A DNA stretch of 59,239 nt from a virus: positions 1 to 59,239 of the IMG/VR virus record IMGVR_UViG_3300034064_000298; one strand, given 5' to 3'. This document shows positions 32,950 to 40,959 of the stretch, piece after piece. How positions within the stretch are numbered: the stretch's first letter is position 1; each line of letters opens with the position of its first letter. The translations under genes and the position numbers were made by a program. The notes under the pieces are model-generated. The model had not been told where the DNA came from. It did no database searches and saw only the letters and a program-made list of their open reading frames with translations.

Positions 32950-33173
32950 GACCATGGACGAGTTAATTTGATTTTTTCTGCGTCGTCTCGGCGCATCACG
33001 ATGTCAGTGTGCATGATTTTTACTTGGATAGGATCGTCCAGTGGACCCGCTCGTACCATCGAGACAAGAACACCTATCTTGAACCCTAGGGCGTATAGTC
33101 GAGGATCCCGAGGGCAGTCCTGGATGATACCGGACTGGCCTGTTTGAAGGTCATTTAGAGAGCATTTGTTCAT
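32946..33173 (-). CDS. FeoA-domain protein
   Basis: 75 residues, the size of a stand-alone FeoA. LNDLQTGQSGIIQDC, RLYALGFKIGVLVSMVRAGPLDDPIQVKI and IVMRRDDAEKIKL match the SH3-like FeoA fold strand by strand. In bacteria FeoA is the cytosolic partner of the FeoB ferrous iron transporter; related domains end DtxR-type regulators. A phage copy without FeoB could tune host iron uptake or serve as an unrelated adaptor. It has its own promoter. Confidence 0.78.
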   Translation of the reverse strand: MNKCSLNDLQTGQSGIIQDCPRDPRLYALGFKIGVLVSMVRAGPLDDPIQVKIMHTDIVMRRDDAEKIKLTRPWS

Positions 33174-33187
33174 GATTTACTTTACTC

Positions 33188-33216
33188 ATGATAACTGGTA
33201 GCCAGTCGAAAGTCAA
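33188..33216 (-). promoter_or_regulatory. Sigma70-like promoter
   Basis: TTGACT (33211-33216), 17 bases, TATCAT (33188-33193), in front of the FeoA-domain gene. Confidence 0.65.
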
Positions 33217-33219
33217 CGT

Positions 33220-33543
33220 TTATTTGCGTCGTTTCATCGCCTTTTTAGCATTTGAGTCGACCACGTTTCTGGCCTGATCAACACTCATGTTCTGTGATGG
33301 TTCTTCGTTTCCTTTGAATCGAATTTTATCGGACATAGGATCGAGTGGCTCAACGATGCCACTCATCGGCTCCTGTGACAGTAGATCCGCTAGAGTATCA
33401 GGTGTGACATTTACGCCAAGATTTTTAGCCATATTGATGAACGCTGTCTGGCTAATTTCTTTCTTGGCGGTAGTATCATCCGCACGACCCAGTAGTAACT
33501 GGGTGACGGCTAGTAACTTCTTCGTGGATGCGTTATCGGCCAT
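33220..33543 (-). CDS. Unknown protein in the late block
   Basis: 107 residues, mostly helical, ending in a basic tail (NAKKAMKRRK). The segment MSVDQARNVVDSNAKKAM is reminiscent of a conserved family in marine T4-like phages. It follows the scaffold-like gene closely; a small core or assembly protein is possible. Confidence 0.6.
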   Translation of the reverse strand: MADNASTKKLLAVTQLLLGRADDTTAKKEISQTAFINMAKNLGVNVTPDTLADLLSQEPMSGIVEPLDPMSDKIRFKGNEEPSQNMSVDQARNVVDSNAKKAMKRRK

Positions 33544-33554
33544 GTTGGTTATCC

Positions 33555-35024
33555 TTAGATTCTGTTACGTCCAAGATTTCCAACTGGGACCTCGTCACTA
33601 TCGACGTCGATATCTAAATCGGTATCGATATCTGAGTCGTCGCCTAAGTCTGCGTCGAAATCAAAGTCGTCTTCGCCGCCTAAATCATCATCCATATCAG
33701 GCAGGCCACCGCCCATGTCATCGCCCATGTCACCACCTAAGGGTTCCTGACCGGTAACAACACCAAGGGCTTCTTCCAACTGCTGACGTGACTCTTCTAG
33801 ACTCTGAACTAGCTGAGAAAGGGCTGCGCTTGCGTCTGTTTTGAATTGACCGGCCTGATCGATTCCCATCTCATTTCTAACCTGGCTGACAAGGGCTGGC
33901 AGATCTTTGTACTGCATGGAGGTAGCTTGCTCGATCATCTTCTGAACGTTGTCTACCATGTCCTGTGCTGCCAACACTACCTGCGCCTGTTGAATCTCAC
34001 TTTCACGCAACGCACGACGCAGAGAACGACGTGATTCGTTAGTTGCCGTGTTCGAACTCCATTTAACATCACCGCTAAGAATACCTTCCAGATCTTTCAA
34101 TTGCTTGAGAATATTTGGATCTTTTGACCTGTTGGCACTTAGTCTATCGTGTTTCTTTACCAACTCTTGGTAGACTTTGTACGGTATTCTTTGAAGTCTC
34201 ATTCTTTTTACAAGTTCTTCGTCGCTTGCTTCGGTTTGCATAGGAGAACCCATGGCGGCAGATGCTACTGTTTTCTGTTCGTCGGGTGACAGGTTTTGTC
34301 CAGATTTGGCTTTGGTCATTGCGGTGCGTAGTTTAGGGTCTTGAATCTTCTGGATAGCCTGAGTTTGTGCTGCTTTCATTTTTGCTTGATCGGCTGGATT
34401 CGTAGTACCACCTAAACCAGGAAGTGCATCTTCTTTTACGTCTTTCTTCTTTTTGGCGTTATATTTCTTGTCTGCGTTAATATGTGCTGCTCGTTCCTGA
34501 GCCTCATATTTTGCTGCATAAGTAGCCACAACTTTCCCGTCATCGACGACATTGAACTTGCCAATTGAAGGTACTACTTTTGCTTCGCTTAACTCGGTAG
34601 CGGCTTCTTTTACGTCTTTCTTCTTTTTGGCGTTATATTTCTTGTCTGCGTTAATATGTGCTGCTCGTTCCTGAGCCTCATATTTTGCTGCATAAGTAGC
34701 CACAACTTTCCCGTCATCGACGACATTGAACTTGCCCATTGAAGGTACTACTTTTGCTTCGCTTAAACTAGCCGCTGTTTCGCCAATCAGAGTCGACAGG
34801 ACATTTTCCATCATCATCAGCTTCAAGTACGCAGGATTCTTTTCACTGTGGTGAAAAGAATGAGAACGACGATGTTCCAGTACCAAACCACGAACACGAG
34901 ACAATAGCCCACGCGCCTGGCGATCGGTCAAATTTTCAATTTGAAAGCCCTTACCAAAGTAGCTTTCAAATACCTTAGCGGCTTGCCTTGAAGGTTTAGG
35001 CGCGGACAGTTCGTTCAATTTCAT
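33555..35024 (-). CDS. Scaffold/prohead-core-like protein with internal duplication
   Basis: 489 residues, no recognised domain. It has a basic helical N-terminus, two nearly identical 54-residue units (starting LSEAKVVPS, ending KKKKDVKE) at about residues 87-198, a helical region (EIQQAQVVLAAQDMVDNVQ), and a highly acidic Gly/Asp-rich end (DDDLGGEDDFDFDADLGDD). Long helical, charge-segregated proteins with acidic tails are typical of prohead cores; this role is inferred. Confidence 0.6.
   Translation of the reverse strand: MKLNELSAPKPSRQAAKVFESYFGKGFQIENLTDRQARGLLSRVRGLVLEHRRSHSFHHSEKNPAYLKLMMMENVLSTLIGETAASLSEAKVVPSMGKFNVVDDGKVVATYAAKYEAQERAAHINADKKYNAKKKKDVKEAATELSEAKVVPSIGKFNVVDDGKVVATYAAKYEAQERAAHINADKKYNAKKKKDVKEDALPGLGGTTNPADQAKMKAAQTQAIQKIQDPKLRTAMTKAKSGQNLSPDEQKTVASAAMGSPMQTEASDEELVKRMRLQRIPYKVYQELVKKHDRLSANRSKDPNILKQLKDLEGILSGDVKWSSNTATNESRRSLRRALRESEIQQAQVVLAAQDMVDNVQKMIEQATSMQYKDLPALVSQVRNEMGIDQAGQFKTDASAALSQLVQSLEESRQQLEEALGVVTGQEPLGGDMGDDMGGGLPDMDDDLGGEDDFDFDADLGDDSDIDTDLDIDVDSDEVPVGNLGRNRI
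34431..34766. repeat. Recent 174-base tandem duplication
   Basis: 34431-34592 and 34605-34766 are the same 162 bases with one difference (AATTGAAG versus CATTGAAG), offset by exactly 174 bases (58 codons), inside the scaffold-like gene. Confidence 0.95.
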
Positions 35025-35472
35025 TTGTAAATCCTCTGGTTTGATAAAAGTGAGAAATCATAATACATTTATTCAGACGGGCCTGTATATCGGCCTTATA
35101 CTTAAGTTTACTTTCTAACTTAAAGGTTATACGCTCAACGAGATCAATATCTTTTGATGATTTGGCAATAGCCGACCTAACATGAATGTCGTTGGTTAGT
35201 TCCAACAATCTTCCATCTAGCTGCTTTATTTCCCTGGCTAAATCATCATACTCGTATTTATCAGCGACACACCAGCTCAATGCAGAGCGAGTACTGCCGA
35301 AATAACCTATCAAATCATTATTACGAATAACGCCATAACTACCGTCATGTGGTATTATCCGATATTTTCCAAACACGAAATAACTACCATCTGAGTTGCC
35401 ACACATAGCATTTATTTTGGTATTTTCAAGCTCGTCCTTAAGTATCTTCTTAAATTTCTGTTTATTTTTCAT
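34996..35472 (-). CDS. Late conserved phage protein of unknown function
   Basis: 158 residues. The central part SYFVFGKYRIIPHDGSYGV and GSTRSALSWCVADK is a beta-rich small domain I associate with unknown proteins of T4-like marine phages; the rest is helical and charged. ATG follows GATAAATA by six bases with no ribosome site, so a leaderless start is predicted. It overlaps the scaffold-like gene by 29 bases. Confidence 0.65.
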   Translation of the reverse strand: MKNKQKFKKILKDELENTKINAMCGNSDGSYFVFGKYRIIPHDGSYGVIRNNDLIGYFGSTRSALSWCVADKYEYDDLAREIKQLDGRLLELTNDIHVRSAIAKSSKDIDLVERITFKLESKLKYKADIQARLNKCIMISHFYQTRGFTNEIERTVRA

Positions 35473-35478
35473 TATTTA

Positions 35479-35486
35479 TATTTATC
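35479..35486 (-). promoter_or_regulatory. T4-type late promoter motif
   Basis: GATAAATA, then TAAATA and ATG at 35472. Confidence 0.7.
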
Positions 35487-35895
35487 AAATTTTTTGAAAG
35501 TATAGATTCTGATCGATACCATCGACTACTAACATGTTGGATTTTATTGATTGGTCATCATATACTATCATAGGTACATTTTTGGCGTCGTTTTTCAAAA
35601 TTTCAAATGGGTCAAATTCACTGCCATATACTGAAATATCCTCGACCGAGAATTCAAAATACCATTTAGATTTGTGTTTGACTGGATATACTATATCAAA
35701 TATTTGTGTTCTAAGTGAGATAACCTGAGTAAGGGTTTCCCAGTTTCGTTGTTGATTTCTCGAACGATTCCAACCAGCATTGTTTTCAATAAGTTGACAG
35801 GCTGAATCTTTGTATGGGAGTTTGTGTGGCTGAAAGTATCCCGTTGTATTGGTGAAAGTGATGTCGAATATAGTGGAGACTCTTATGGCATACAT
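35485..35895 (-). CDS. Late conserved phage protein of unknown function
   Basis: 136 residues from the ATG at 35895; the longer frame would include the upstream terminator and is rejected. GATAAATA ends five bases before ATG. Central GWNRSRNQQRNWETLTQVISLRTQ and WYFEFSV suggest a mixed fold. Not recognised beyond a resemblance to marine T4-like phage proteins. Confidence 0.65.
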   Translation of the reverse strand: MYAIRVSTIFDITFTNTTGYFQPHKLPYKDSACQLIENNAGWNRSRNQQRNWETLTQVISLRTQIFDIVYPVKHKSKWYFEFSVEDISVYGSEFDPFEILKNDAKNVPMIVYDDQSIKSNMLVVDGIDQNLYFQKI

Positions 35896-35900
35896 GCAGA

Positions 35901-35908
35901 TATTTATC
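35901..35908 (-). promoter_or_regulatory. T4-type late promoter motif
   Basis: GATAAATA, TCTGC, ATG at 35895; lies just after the terminator of the upstream gene. Confidence 0.7.
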
Positions 35909-35913
35909 GGCAC

Positions 35914-35946
35914 AAAAAAGGCCCGAGAATTACCCCGAGCCTTGTT
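35914..35946 (-). terminator. Rho-independent terminator
   Basis: AAGGCTCGGG, loop GTAATT, CTCGGGCCTT followed by TTTT (minus strand); the stem needs two G-U pairs. Ends the transcript of the 35966 gene. Confidence 0.8.
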
Positions 35947-35965
35947 TCGTGTTACTAGCTTGTTA

Positions 35966-36430
35966 TTAGCAAGGTGCAGTAGCGGTTGAAGCCAAACGGA
36001 ATCCAACGTTGGTCACGGTTGTGCCAGTGAAGTCATAGCCGTTGACAATACCAATACCAGATACCAGAGCAGCCAGAGTCGTTGTAGAGTTGTCTGTGCC
36101 GTCTTGTGCAGTGTTGAACGCTCCGGTGGGGAAAGTAGCAACGCTGAAGTTGTTGGTAGAGGCAGTTGCGTCAACCTGATATACAGCAACAACAGAATAC
36201 TGCTGAATGGTCTGTAACAGAGTCTGAACTGCGCCATTTACTCCAGCCTGTGTGGTAGCAGCATCGCCACCGCCCAGAGTCATGCCGAAAAAGTCTAGCT
36301 TAGGACCGGCAAAGTTAGTAGGAACACCAGCGGGTGCATATGCAACGTTAGCTGATAACTGAGGACCGTTCAGGGTATCAGTTGCGAATACGGGCTGTGA
36401 ACCACCGCTTACGATTTGAATTTGTGCCAT
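35966..36430 (-). CDS. Probable abundant virion protein
   Basis: 154 residues, small residues dominate (Ala, Thr, Gly, Ser, Asn), few charges, no domain recognised: the composition of a head-decoration or tail protein. It is the only gene here with a complete private unit: late promoter, leader with AAGGAG, and strong terminator, which suggests a high product level. Candidate for a decoration or tail-tube-type protein. Confidence 0.65.
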   Translation of the reverse strand: MAQIQIVSGGSQPVFATDTLNGPQLSANVAYAPAGVPTNFAGPKLDFFGMTLGGGDAATTQAGVNGAVQTLLQTIQQYSVVAVYQVDATASTNNFSVATFPTGAFNTAQDGTDNSTTTLAALVSGIGIVNGYDFTGTTVTNVGFRLASTATAPC

Positions 36431-36469
36431 TTTAATTCTCCTTATTTAATGGGCTGTTTGCCCTACATG

Positions 36470-36477
36470 TATTTATC
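36470..36477 (-). promoter_or_regulatory. T4-type late promoter motif
   Basis: AGATAAATACATGTAGGG, followed by a normal leader of about 35 bases with AAGGAG before the gene at 36430. Confidence 0.75.
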
Positions 36478-36492
36478 TTTTTTCACAAATTT

Positions 36493-38310
36493 TCATTTAG
36501 GCGTTTTACCGTCCCACATAGCCCTGTTCCCTGCGCTGAAGTTGAAACGATCTACCAGCTTTGCTCTACCTGACGGTGTTGCCAGTACCCAACCCTCTTG
36601 ACCTGGTTGCTGGTTATTTAACTGTCCAAGCATGTCTGATTTCAATTCATGGAGCAGCAAGAACTCAGTGAATGCTGCGCTCAAACCATCTAGGTTGCTA
36701 CTCGGACTCTGGAGATATTCGACTATGTTGTTGAATTTACCATTTGAAACATTGCCTCTGAGCCATTCGGCAAAGCCAGTCAATAAATCGTCATAGTTGC
36801 TGGAAATACGGCTGTTGATATATCTCTTGCATAGTTTGGGGAAATCAGTTATTCTAGCAGATCGTAGTTCCATTGGGTTGAAGAGTTGGTCGATATCTCT
36901 GCCATGGTTGTCCAGGATATGAGTTATCTGACTGATGATCCTTTCGCATGGCGTCACTGTATGAACCTGGTTGTAACTAGGGTCTATCAGTAATAGGCCA
37001 TTGACGGGGTTGAACGTCATGTTTTTTAGCGGCTGTTCAGGTGAATGAACACCATCGAATCGTGTGTGTACCGCTATGCCTATGTTGCTCTCTCCTATTT
37101 TCTCGCCTAGCAACGTATCTCTGGGTATATTGTACTCTATGAAATTCGGTTGAAATTTGAAAGCTCCTGCTGACTCCGGTGGACGTTGGGTAAATAGCAA
37201 ATCTCCCATCACGAATCCTCTGAACGTGTCGGGTGTTGCTGCCTTTAGTACGGGAAACAGTTGGGTGTACATGTCAATAAGCTCGGCTCGGTCGCCCTTT
37301 CGTCTGCTCATGATAGCGGCCAACTGTTCAGGAGTGGAGGATAGTCCATCGTAGCTCTTGGCGGTGAACCCTGACTTATCGGTTAGCACGAAGTCGCCGT
37401 TTGGCTTTCTTCCCCATACTAACGCGATTCCGTCCCATTTAAGACTTACCGCGTCTGCTACGTTTTCCGCGGAGTGCGCTATGATACTCAATGCTTCCAA
37501 AATACCACGACAACCACGCTCGAACACCAGGTCTTCCAGATGTTCTATTCTCGATGCCTCAACCAGTGGCACCATGCCTTGGTTGACTATTCTATCGCGT
37601 AGTCTAGCCAGGAAGTTAGTGTCGGATTCGGATTCCATGAATGGAATCCCTCTGCTGGCAAATTTCTCGCGGGCATACTTCAACTTTTCATCGCGCTTCT
37701 TGTCGTCCTTGATAGCGTCAAGTATGGTCTCGACGCTGTTCAGATCTTGTTCCGTTGCTGCATCGCCTAGAAGTAGTTTGGCTACTGCGTCAATGTTCGT
37801 GTATGCTTTTTTCTTGGCTGGGTCAATCAGTCCAGCGTTCTGGTTGATTTTGTAGCCTAGACTTTTAGCAATTGAGGTGAGTAGTATTCTTCTTTCTACT
37901 CCGGTATACTCGCTTCCATCTGGCTCGGATAGAAAAAATTTGACAAATTCTGGCTTTTTGGTAAACCAGAAGTCGGTCTGAACGTATCCTAGATTTGGTT
38001 TGCCATTGATAGGGGTTCGCAGGTGAACTCCCATTGGACAGCTTGACACATATGACTTAGGTTTTAGCTTGTTGCTTTCTGCCCACCGTTTTAGATGTGC
38101 CTCGAAGTCATCCTTGTCCACTTTGTTGGAATCAACGACAAGAGTGATACACTCACTGGTGTCATTCTTTCCGGTTTCCCCTGCTATTTTGTTTTGCAGC
38201 GACATGCCAGCAAGAAGCTCCAACCATGCTATCGTGGTCTTGATATCCGTCTGTGCTATTCTGCCGGTCAGCGACTGGTCATCAGCGTTCTTGAAGTCAT
38301 TCCGGCTCAT
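36493..38310 (-). CDS. KWDG nucleotidyltransferase-like protein
   Basis: 605 residues. SLKWDGIALVWGR (289-301) resembles motif I of DNA/RNA ligases (lysine K291), with FRGFVMGDLLF about 70 residues later in the place of motif III. The N-terminal section (about 86-170, HLRTPINGKPNLGYVQTDF) recalls a second nucleotidyltransferase-like region. I recall a broad family in T4-like phages with VKWDGSPA at this place and no known function. Placed among late genes, so it may act on DNA or in particle assembly. Start overlaps the upstream stop (ATGA). Confidence 0.6.
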   Translation of the reverse strand: MSRNDFKNADDQSLTGRIAQTDIKTTIAWLELLAGMSLQNKIAGETGKNDTSECITLVVDSNKVDKDDFEAHLKRWAESNKLKPKSYVSSCPMGVHLRTPINGKPNLGYVQTDFWFTKKPEFVKFFLSEPDGSEYTGVERRILLTSIAKSLGYKINQNAGLIDPAKKKAYTNIDAVAKLLLGDAATEQDLNSVETILDAIKDDKKRDEKLKYAREKFASRGIPFMESESDTNFLARLRDRIVNQGMVPLVEASRIEHLEDLVFERGCRGILEALSIIAHSAENVADAVSLKWDGIALVWGRKPNGDFVLTDKSGFTAKSYDGLSSTPEQLAAIMSRRKGDRAELIDMYTQLFPVLKAATPDTFRGFVMGDLLFTQRPPESAGAFKFQPNFIEYNIPRDTLLGEKIGESNIGIAVHTRFDGVHSPEQPLKNMTFNPVNGLLLIDPSYNQVHTVTPCERIISQITHILDNHGRDIDQLFNPMELRSARITDFPKLCKRYINSRISSNYDDLLTGFAEWLRGNVSNGKFNNIVEYLQSPSSNLDGLSAAFTEFLLLHELKSDMLGQLNNQQPGQEGWVLATPSGRAKLVDRFNFSAGNRAMWDGKTPK

Positions 38311-39281
38311 CCTAGTTTAAATCCCATGAGTTTTAGTAGTTCATCGGCTCCTGGATTTCCTGTAGGTCTTGCCTTATTCGAACCTCCGCTCGCTTCAATC
38401 GTTTTGTCTCCAAGATTTCGCAATGCTGTGTTGGTAATACCTGCCTGAGATAAGTCTCGTATAAGATGCTCGGAATCAATGTCTTGATGAGTATTTTGCC
38501 TACGACCTGATCTTCTGTCAGGTATGTCTGCCATTTTTTGACTCATACTAGCTGCAGTAATCAACTCTGTGAATAACTTTTTTTCATTCGATTCATCTTC
38601 CTCCGATATGATATCCTCGTTGGCTTTGTGGCGAATTAATGGCTGAGTTGCGCGGCCAGTGTCATCTTCGGAATCCTGTGCATATTTTTCACGAGCTGCG
38701 GCTGCCTGTGCTTTCTGCTTATCCAACTCTTGTTGGTATTGTTGCTTGCTTGCACGAATCTCTTCTGGAGTTGGTGGTGTTCTAGTCTGTCCCAATTTCA
38801 GCTGCTTTTGTGCCGGCTGATCTGCTGTGTTCGATGTATCATCTGTTGATTTTGACGATGGAGGTTTATTAGTAACAGGAGCACTTAACTTATTTATGAT
38901 CTTGGCAATATGATCGCCATTGTCCAGACTCTTTAATGGACGATTACCAAGAAAGTTTTTCTGAACAAAGGCGTACAGCTGATTGCGATACAAATTACTA
39001 GTATGGTTTAAGTAGTCTTTTTTATCTTCCGGATCGGTTATGCTCGCTGCGTAACGCCTAACGAATTCTTTCCATACATTATACGATTTATCAGCAATCT
39101 GCTGTATTTGTGCCTGTCGTTTGCTATCTTTGAAATTACCAAGAGAGCCTGCATCCCATGCGCCTTTTACACCGCTGGCAAAACTTTTGGCAGCAGAAGC
39201 CATAGAACCTAGACTTGCTTCGTCTACTATGTCTTCATTTATCCGACTCTTTTTTGCTTGACTTACTTCGTATATTTTCAT
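38307..39281 (-). CDS. Unknown low-complexity late protein
   Basis: 324 residues, largely disordered: helical N-terminus (SYNVWKEFVRRYAASITDPED), Pro/Gln/Lys/Ser middle (KQQYQQELDKQKAQAAAAREK), charged end. In the same transcript as the KWDG protein, ATGA overlap. Assembly or core protein possible; no recognised domain. Confidence 0.6.
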   Translation of the reverse strand: MKIYEVSQAKKSRINEDIVDEASLGSMASAAKSFASGVKGAWDAGSLGNFKDSKRQAQIQQIADKSYNVWKEFVRRYAASITDPEDKKDYLNHTSNLYRNQLYAFVQKNFLGNRPLKSLDNGDHIAKIINKLSAPVTNKPPSSKSTDDTSNTADQPAQKQLKLGQTRTPPTPEEIRASKQQYQQELDKQKAQAAAAREKYAQDSEDDTGRATQPLIRHKANEDIISEEDESNEKKLFTELITAASMSQKMADIPDRRSGRRQNTHQDIDSEHLIRDLSQAGITNTALRNLGDKTIEASGGSNKARPTGNPGADELLKLMGFKLG

Positions 39282-39516
39282 TTGTTTTTCTCACTGATCT
39301 GGTGAACTTACTGGGATCCTTGAGTTTTATGGAATTCAACAACTTCCTAGTCAAATTCTCAGATTGTTCCTCAGTGTAAGTCTCTTCAATTTGTTCGATC
39401 AACCGTATCGCACTGGCAATAATATTCGAGGCCCTACTTTCAATTAGATGTTTGCGATCTCTCTCGATATAAAGAGAGTCTAGTTCCTCTAATATTGATC
39501 TGGTTTTCTTGTGCAT
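39235..39516 (-). CDS. Small helical protein of unknown function
   Basis: 93 residues, helical: LYIERDRKHLIESRASNIIASAIRLIEQIEE, then KLLNSIKLKDPSKFTRSVRK. It resembles a conserved family of marine T4-like phages found next to the replicative helicase. Overlaps the following gene by 47 bases. A late motif lies 23 bases upstream. Confidence 0.65.
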   Translation of the reverse strand: MHKKTRSILEELDSLYIERDRKHLIESRASNIIASAIRLIEQIEETYTEEQSENLTRKLLNSIKLKDPSKFTRSVRKTNENIRSKSSKKESDK

Positions 39517-39539
39517 AGAGTTACCGATTGAGTATTCTG

Positions 39540-39547
39540 TATTTATC
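39540..39547 (-). promoter_or_regulatory. T4-type late promoter motif
   Basis: TGATAAATACAGAATAC, 23 bases upstream of the ATG at 39516, directly after the helicase stop. Confidence 0.65.
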
Positions 39548-39549
39548 AG

Positions 39550-40959
39550 TTATGACTTGTTCTTGATAGACTTGAGCAGCTGGCCTAGCTTCGCGCTCTG
39601 AACTTCGGCAGTCACCCTATGTATCTCACCCGTGTCTTTGTCGACCAGGTCTTCGTTTATTTTACCAGGCGATTTTATGGTGTCCAGAATGTTTGGTTTC
39701 TTAATATACCCAGAACTCTGCTGTTGGTCTTCGCCTAGATCGATGATTCGCATGGTTTCGACATTGTAATCCAGATCGATTTTCTGTCCGACACCGGTAC
39801 TTGAACGAGACTTCATACACTGAATTTGGTACCGTCCTTGTTCTTTCATCGCTCTAGACGTGAATATACCAAATACGTTATCGGCTGTGTTGATCTTACT
39901 GATACCACCTGATATGTGGCTATGGTCAAATTCTATTTCTTCAACCGCCGAGCGATTCAACTGGCTGGCTGTTATCATCAACACATTCAATTCTTTGGCA
40001 AGATTTCTCAGCTCTTCCGATACATATTTGTCCTTGATGAATAGATCATTTGGGTTTACTTTCGCAGTGACTGGCATGAGAAGATCAAGATAATCCACCA
40101 TCACGAAGTCGACCTTTATTCCTGTCTTGATCTGAACTTCTTTTAGATAGCTCCTGATGTCATTGATGTTACTCTGTGCTGGCAATCCCTTGACTCGGTA
40201 CTGGCCCATTTTCTTCGATGCCATCTTCACCCGCAAGCTGGCAGTATCGATGTCTTTTCGGATATCTTTGGTGCTCATTTGCGTGAGCATGGCATCGGTT
40301 CGAAGGCTGGTAAGTTCTTCACTAAGTTCGAGCGTGATATATACTCCGCTTAGGTTTTGCTGCTGTAACCAGTTTAGTGCTATGTTCATCATCACCAGCG
40401 ATTTACCTGAACCTGAACCACCGGCAAAGATGTTCAACTCACCTCGACTAAAACCACCATACAGAATCTTGTCCAACTGAGGCCAACCAGAGGATACCTG
40501 ACCACCTGAACTGAAATATCGGTTGATTCGTTCCGAGGGATTGTCGAAGTAATCTGTTCCCATGTCCTTGGTGAGCGATATTTGGACCGCTGATTTGATC
40601 AGGCTTTCAACAGGACCATAGTCACCCTTTTCCAAGAGATCAGCAGACTTCAAGATCGCTCGCTCAAGCTCTTGACGACGTGTAAATCTCTCGAATTCAG
40701 TGAGGGCCCAGTCGACATGACCCTCGTTCATTTCGTCCACCTGGAATAGTTTCACTCCGGTGGTGACTTCAATTTGCTTTAGCGTCGGTAGGGTGTGATG
40801 CTTGTCGCAGTGTTCCTTTATGAAAGCAGCGGCAGGTCGAATTTTTCGATCAAAGTTCTCCTCGTTGTAAATATTCTGCACACGGACGAATATCTCTGCG
40901 TCCGTCAACATCATTTCCAGAAATAGCTTCTGGATATCAATTCCGTATTCTTTGATCAA
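39550..40959 (-). CDS. Replicative DNA helicase (DnaB / T4 gp41-like)
   Basis: 469 residues. Helical N-domain with HCDKHHTLPTL, then the RecA-type core: Walker A GGSGSGKS (180-187), Walker B VDFVMVDYLDLL, and ITASQLNRSA (sensor Q-L-N-R). DnaB-family hexamers unwind DNA 5'-3' at the fork and bind primase. The primase gene lies directly upstream and overlaps by 23 bases, as expected for a coupled primosome. Confidence 0.93.
   Translation of the reverse strand: MIKEYGIDIQKLFLEMMLTDAEIFVRVQNIYNEENFDRKIRPAAAFIKEHCDKHHTLPTLKQIEVTTGVKLFQVDEMNEGHVDWALTEFERFTRRQELERAILKSADLLEKGDYGPVESLIKSAVQISLTKDMGTDYFDNPSERINRYFSSGGQVSSGWPQLDKILYGGFSRGELNIFAGGSGSGKSLVMMNIALNWLQQQNLSGVYITLELSEELTSLRTDAMLTQMSTKDIRKDIDTASLRVKMASKKMGQYRVKGLPAQSNINDIRSYLKEVQIKTGIKVDFVMVDYLDLLMPVTAKVNPNDLFIKDKYVSEELRNLAKELNVLMITASQLNRSAVEEIEFDHSHISGGISKINTADNVFGIFTSRAMKEQGRYQIQCMKSRSSTGVGQKIDLDYNVETMRIIDLGEDQQQSSGYIKKPNILDTIKSPGKINEDLVDKDTGEIHRVTAEVQSAKLGQLLKSIKNKS

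Noticed and set aside
35255-35275. GATAAATACGAG within the 34996 gene
   Set aside because: Coding for D-K-Y-E; the following ATG is out of frame and opens nothing.
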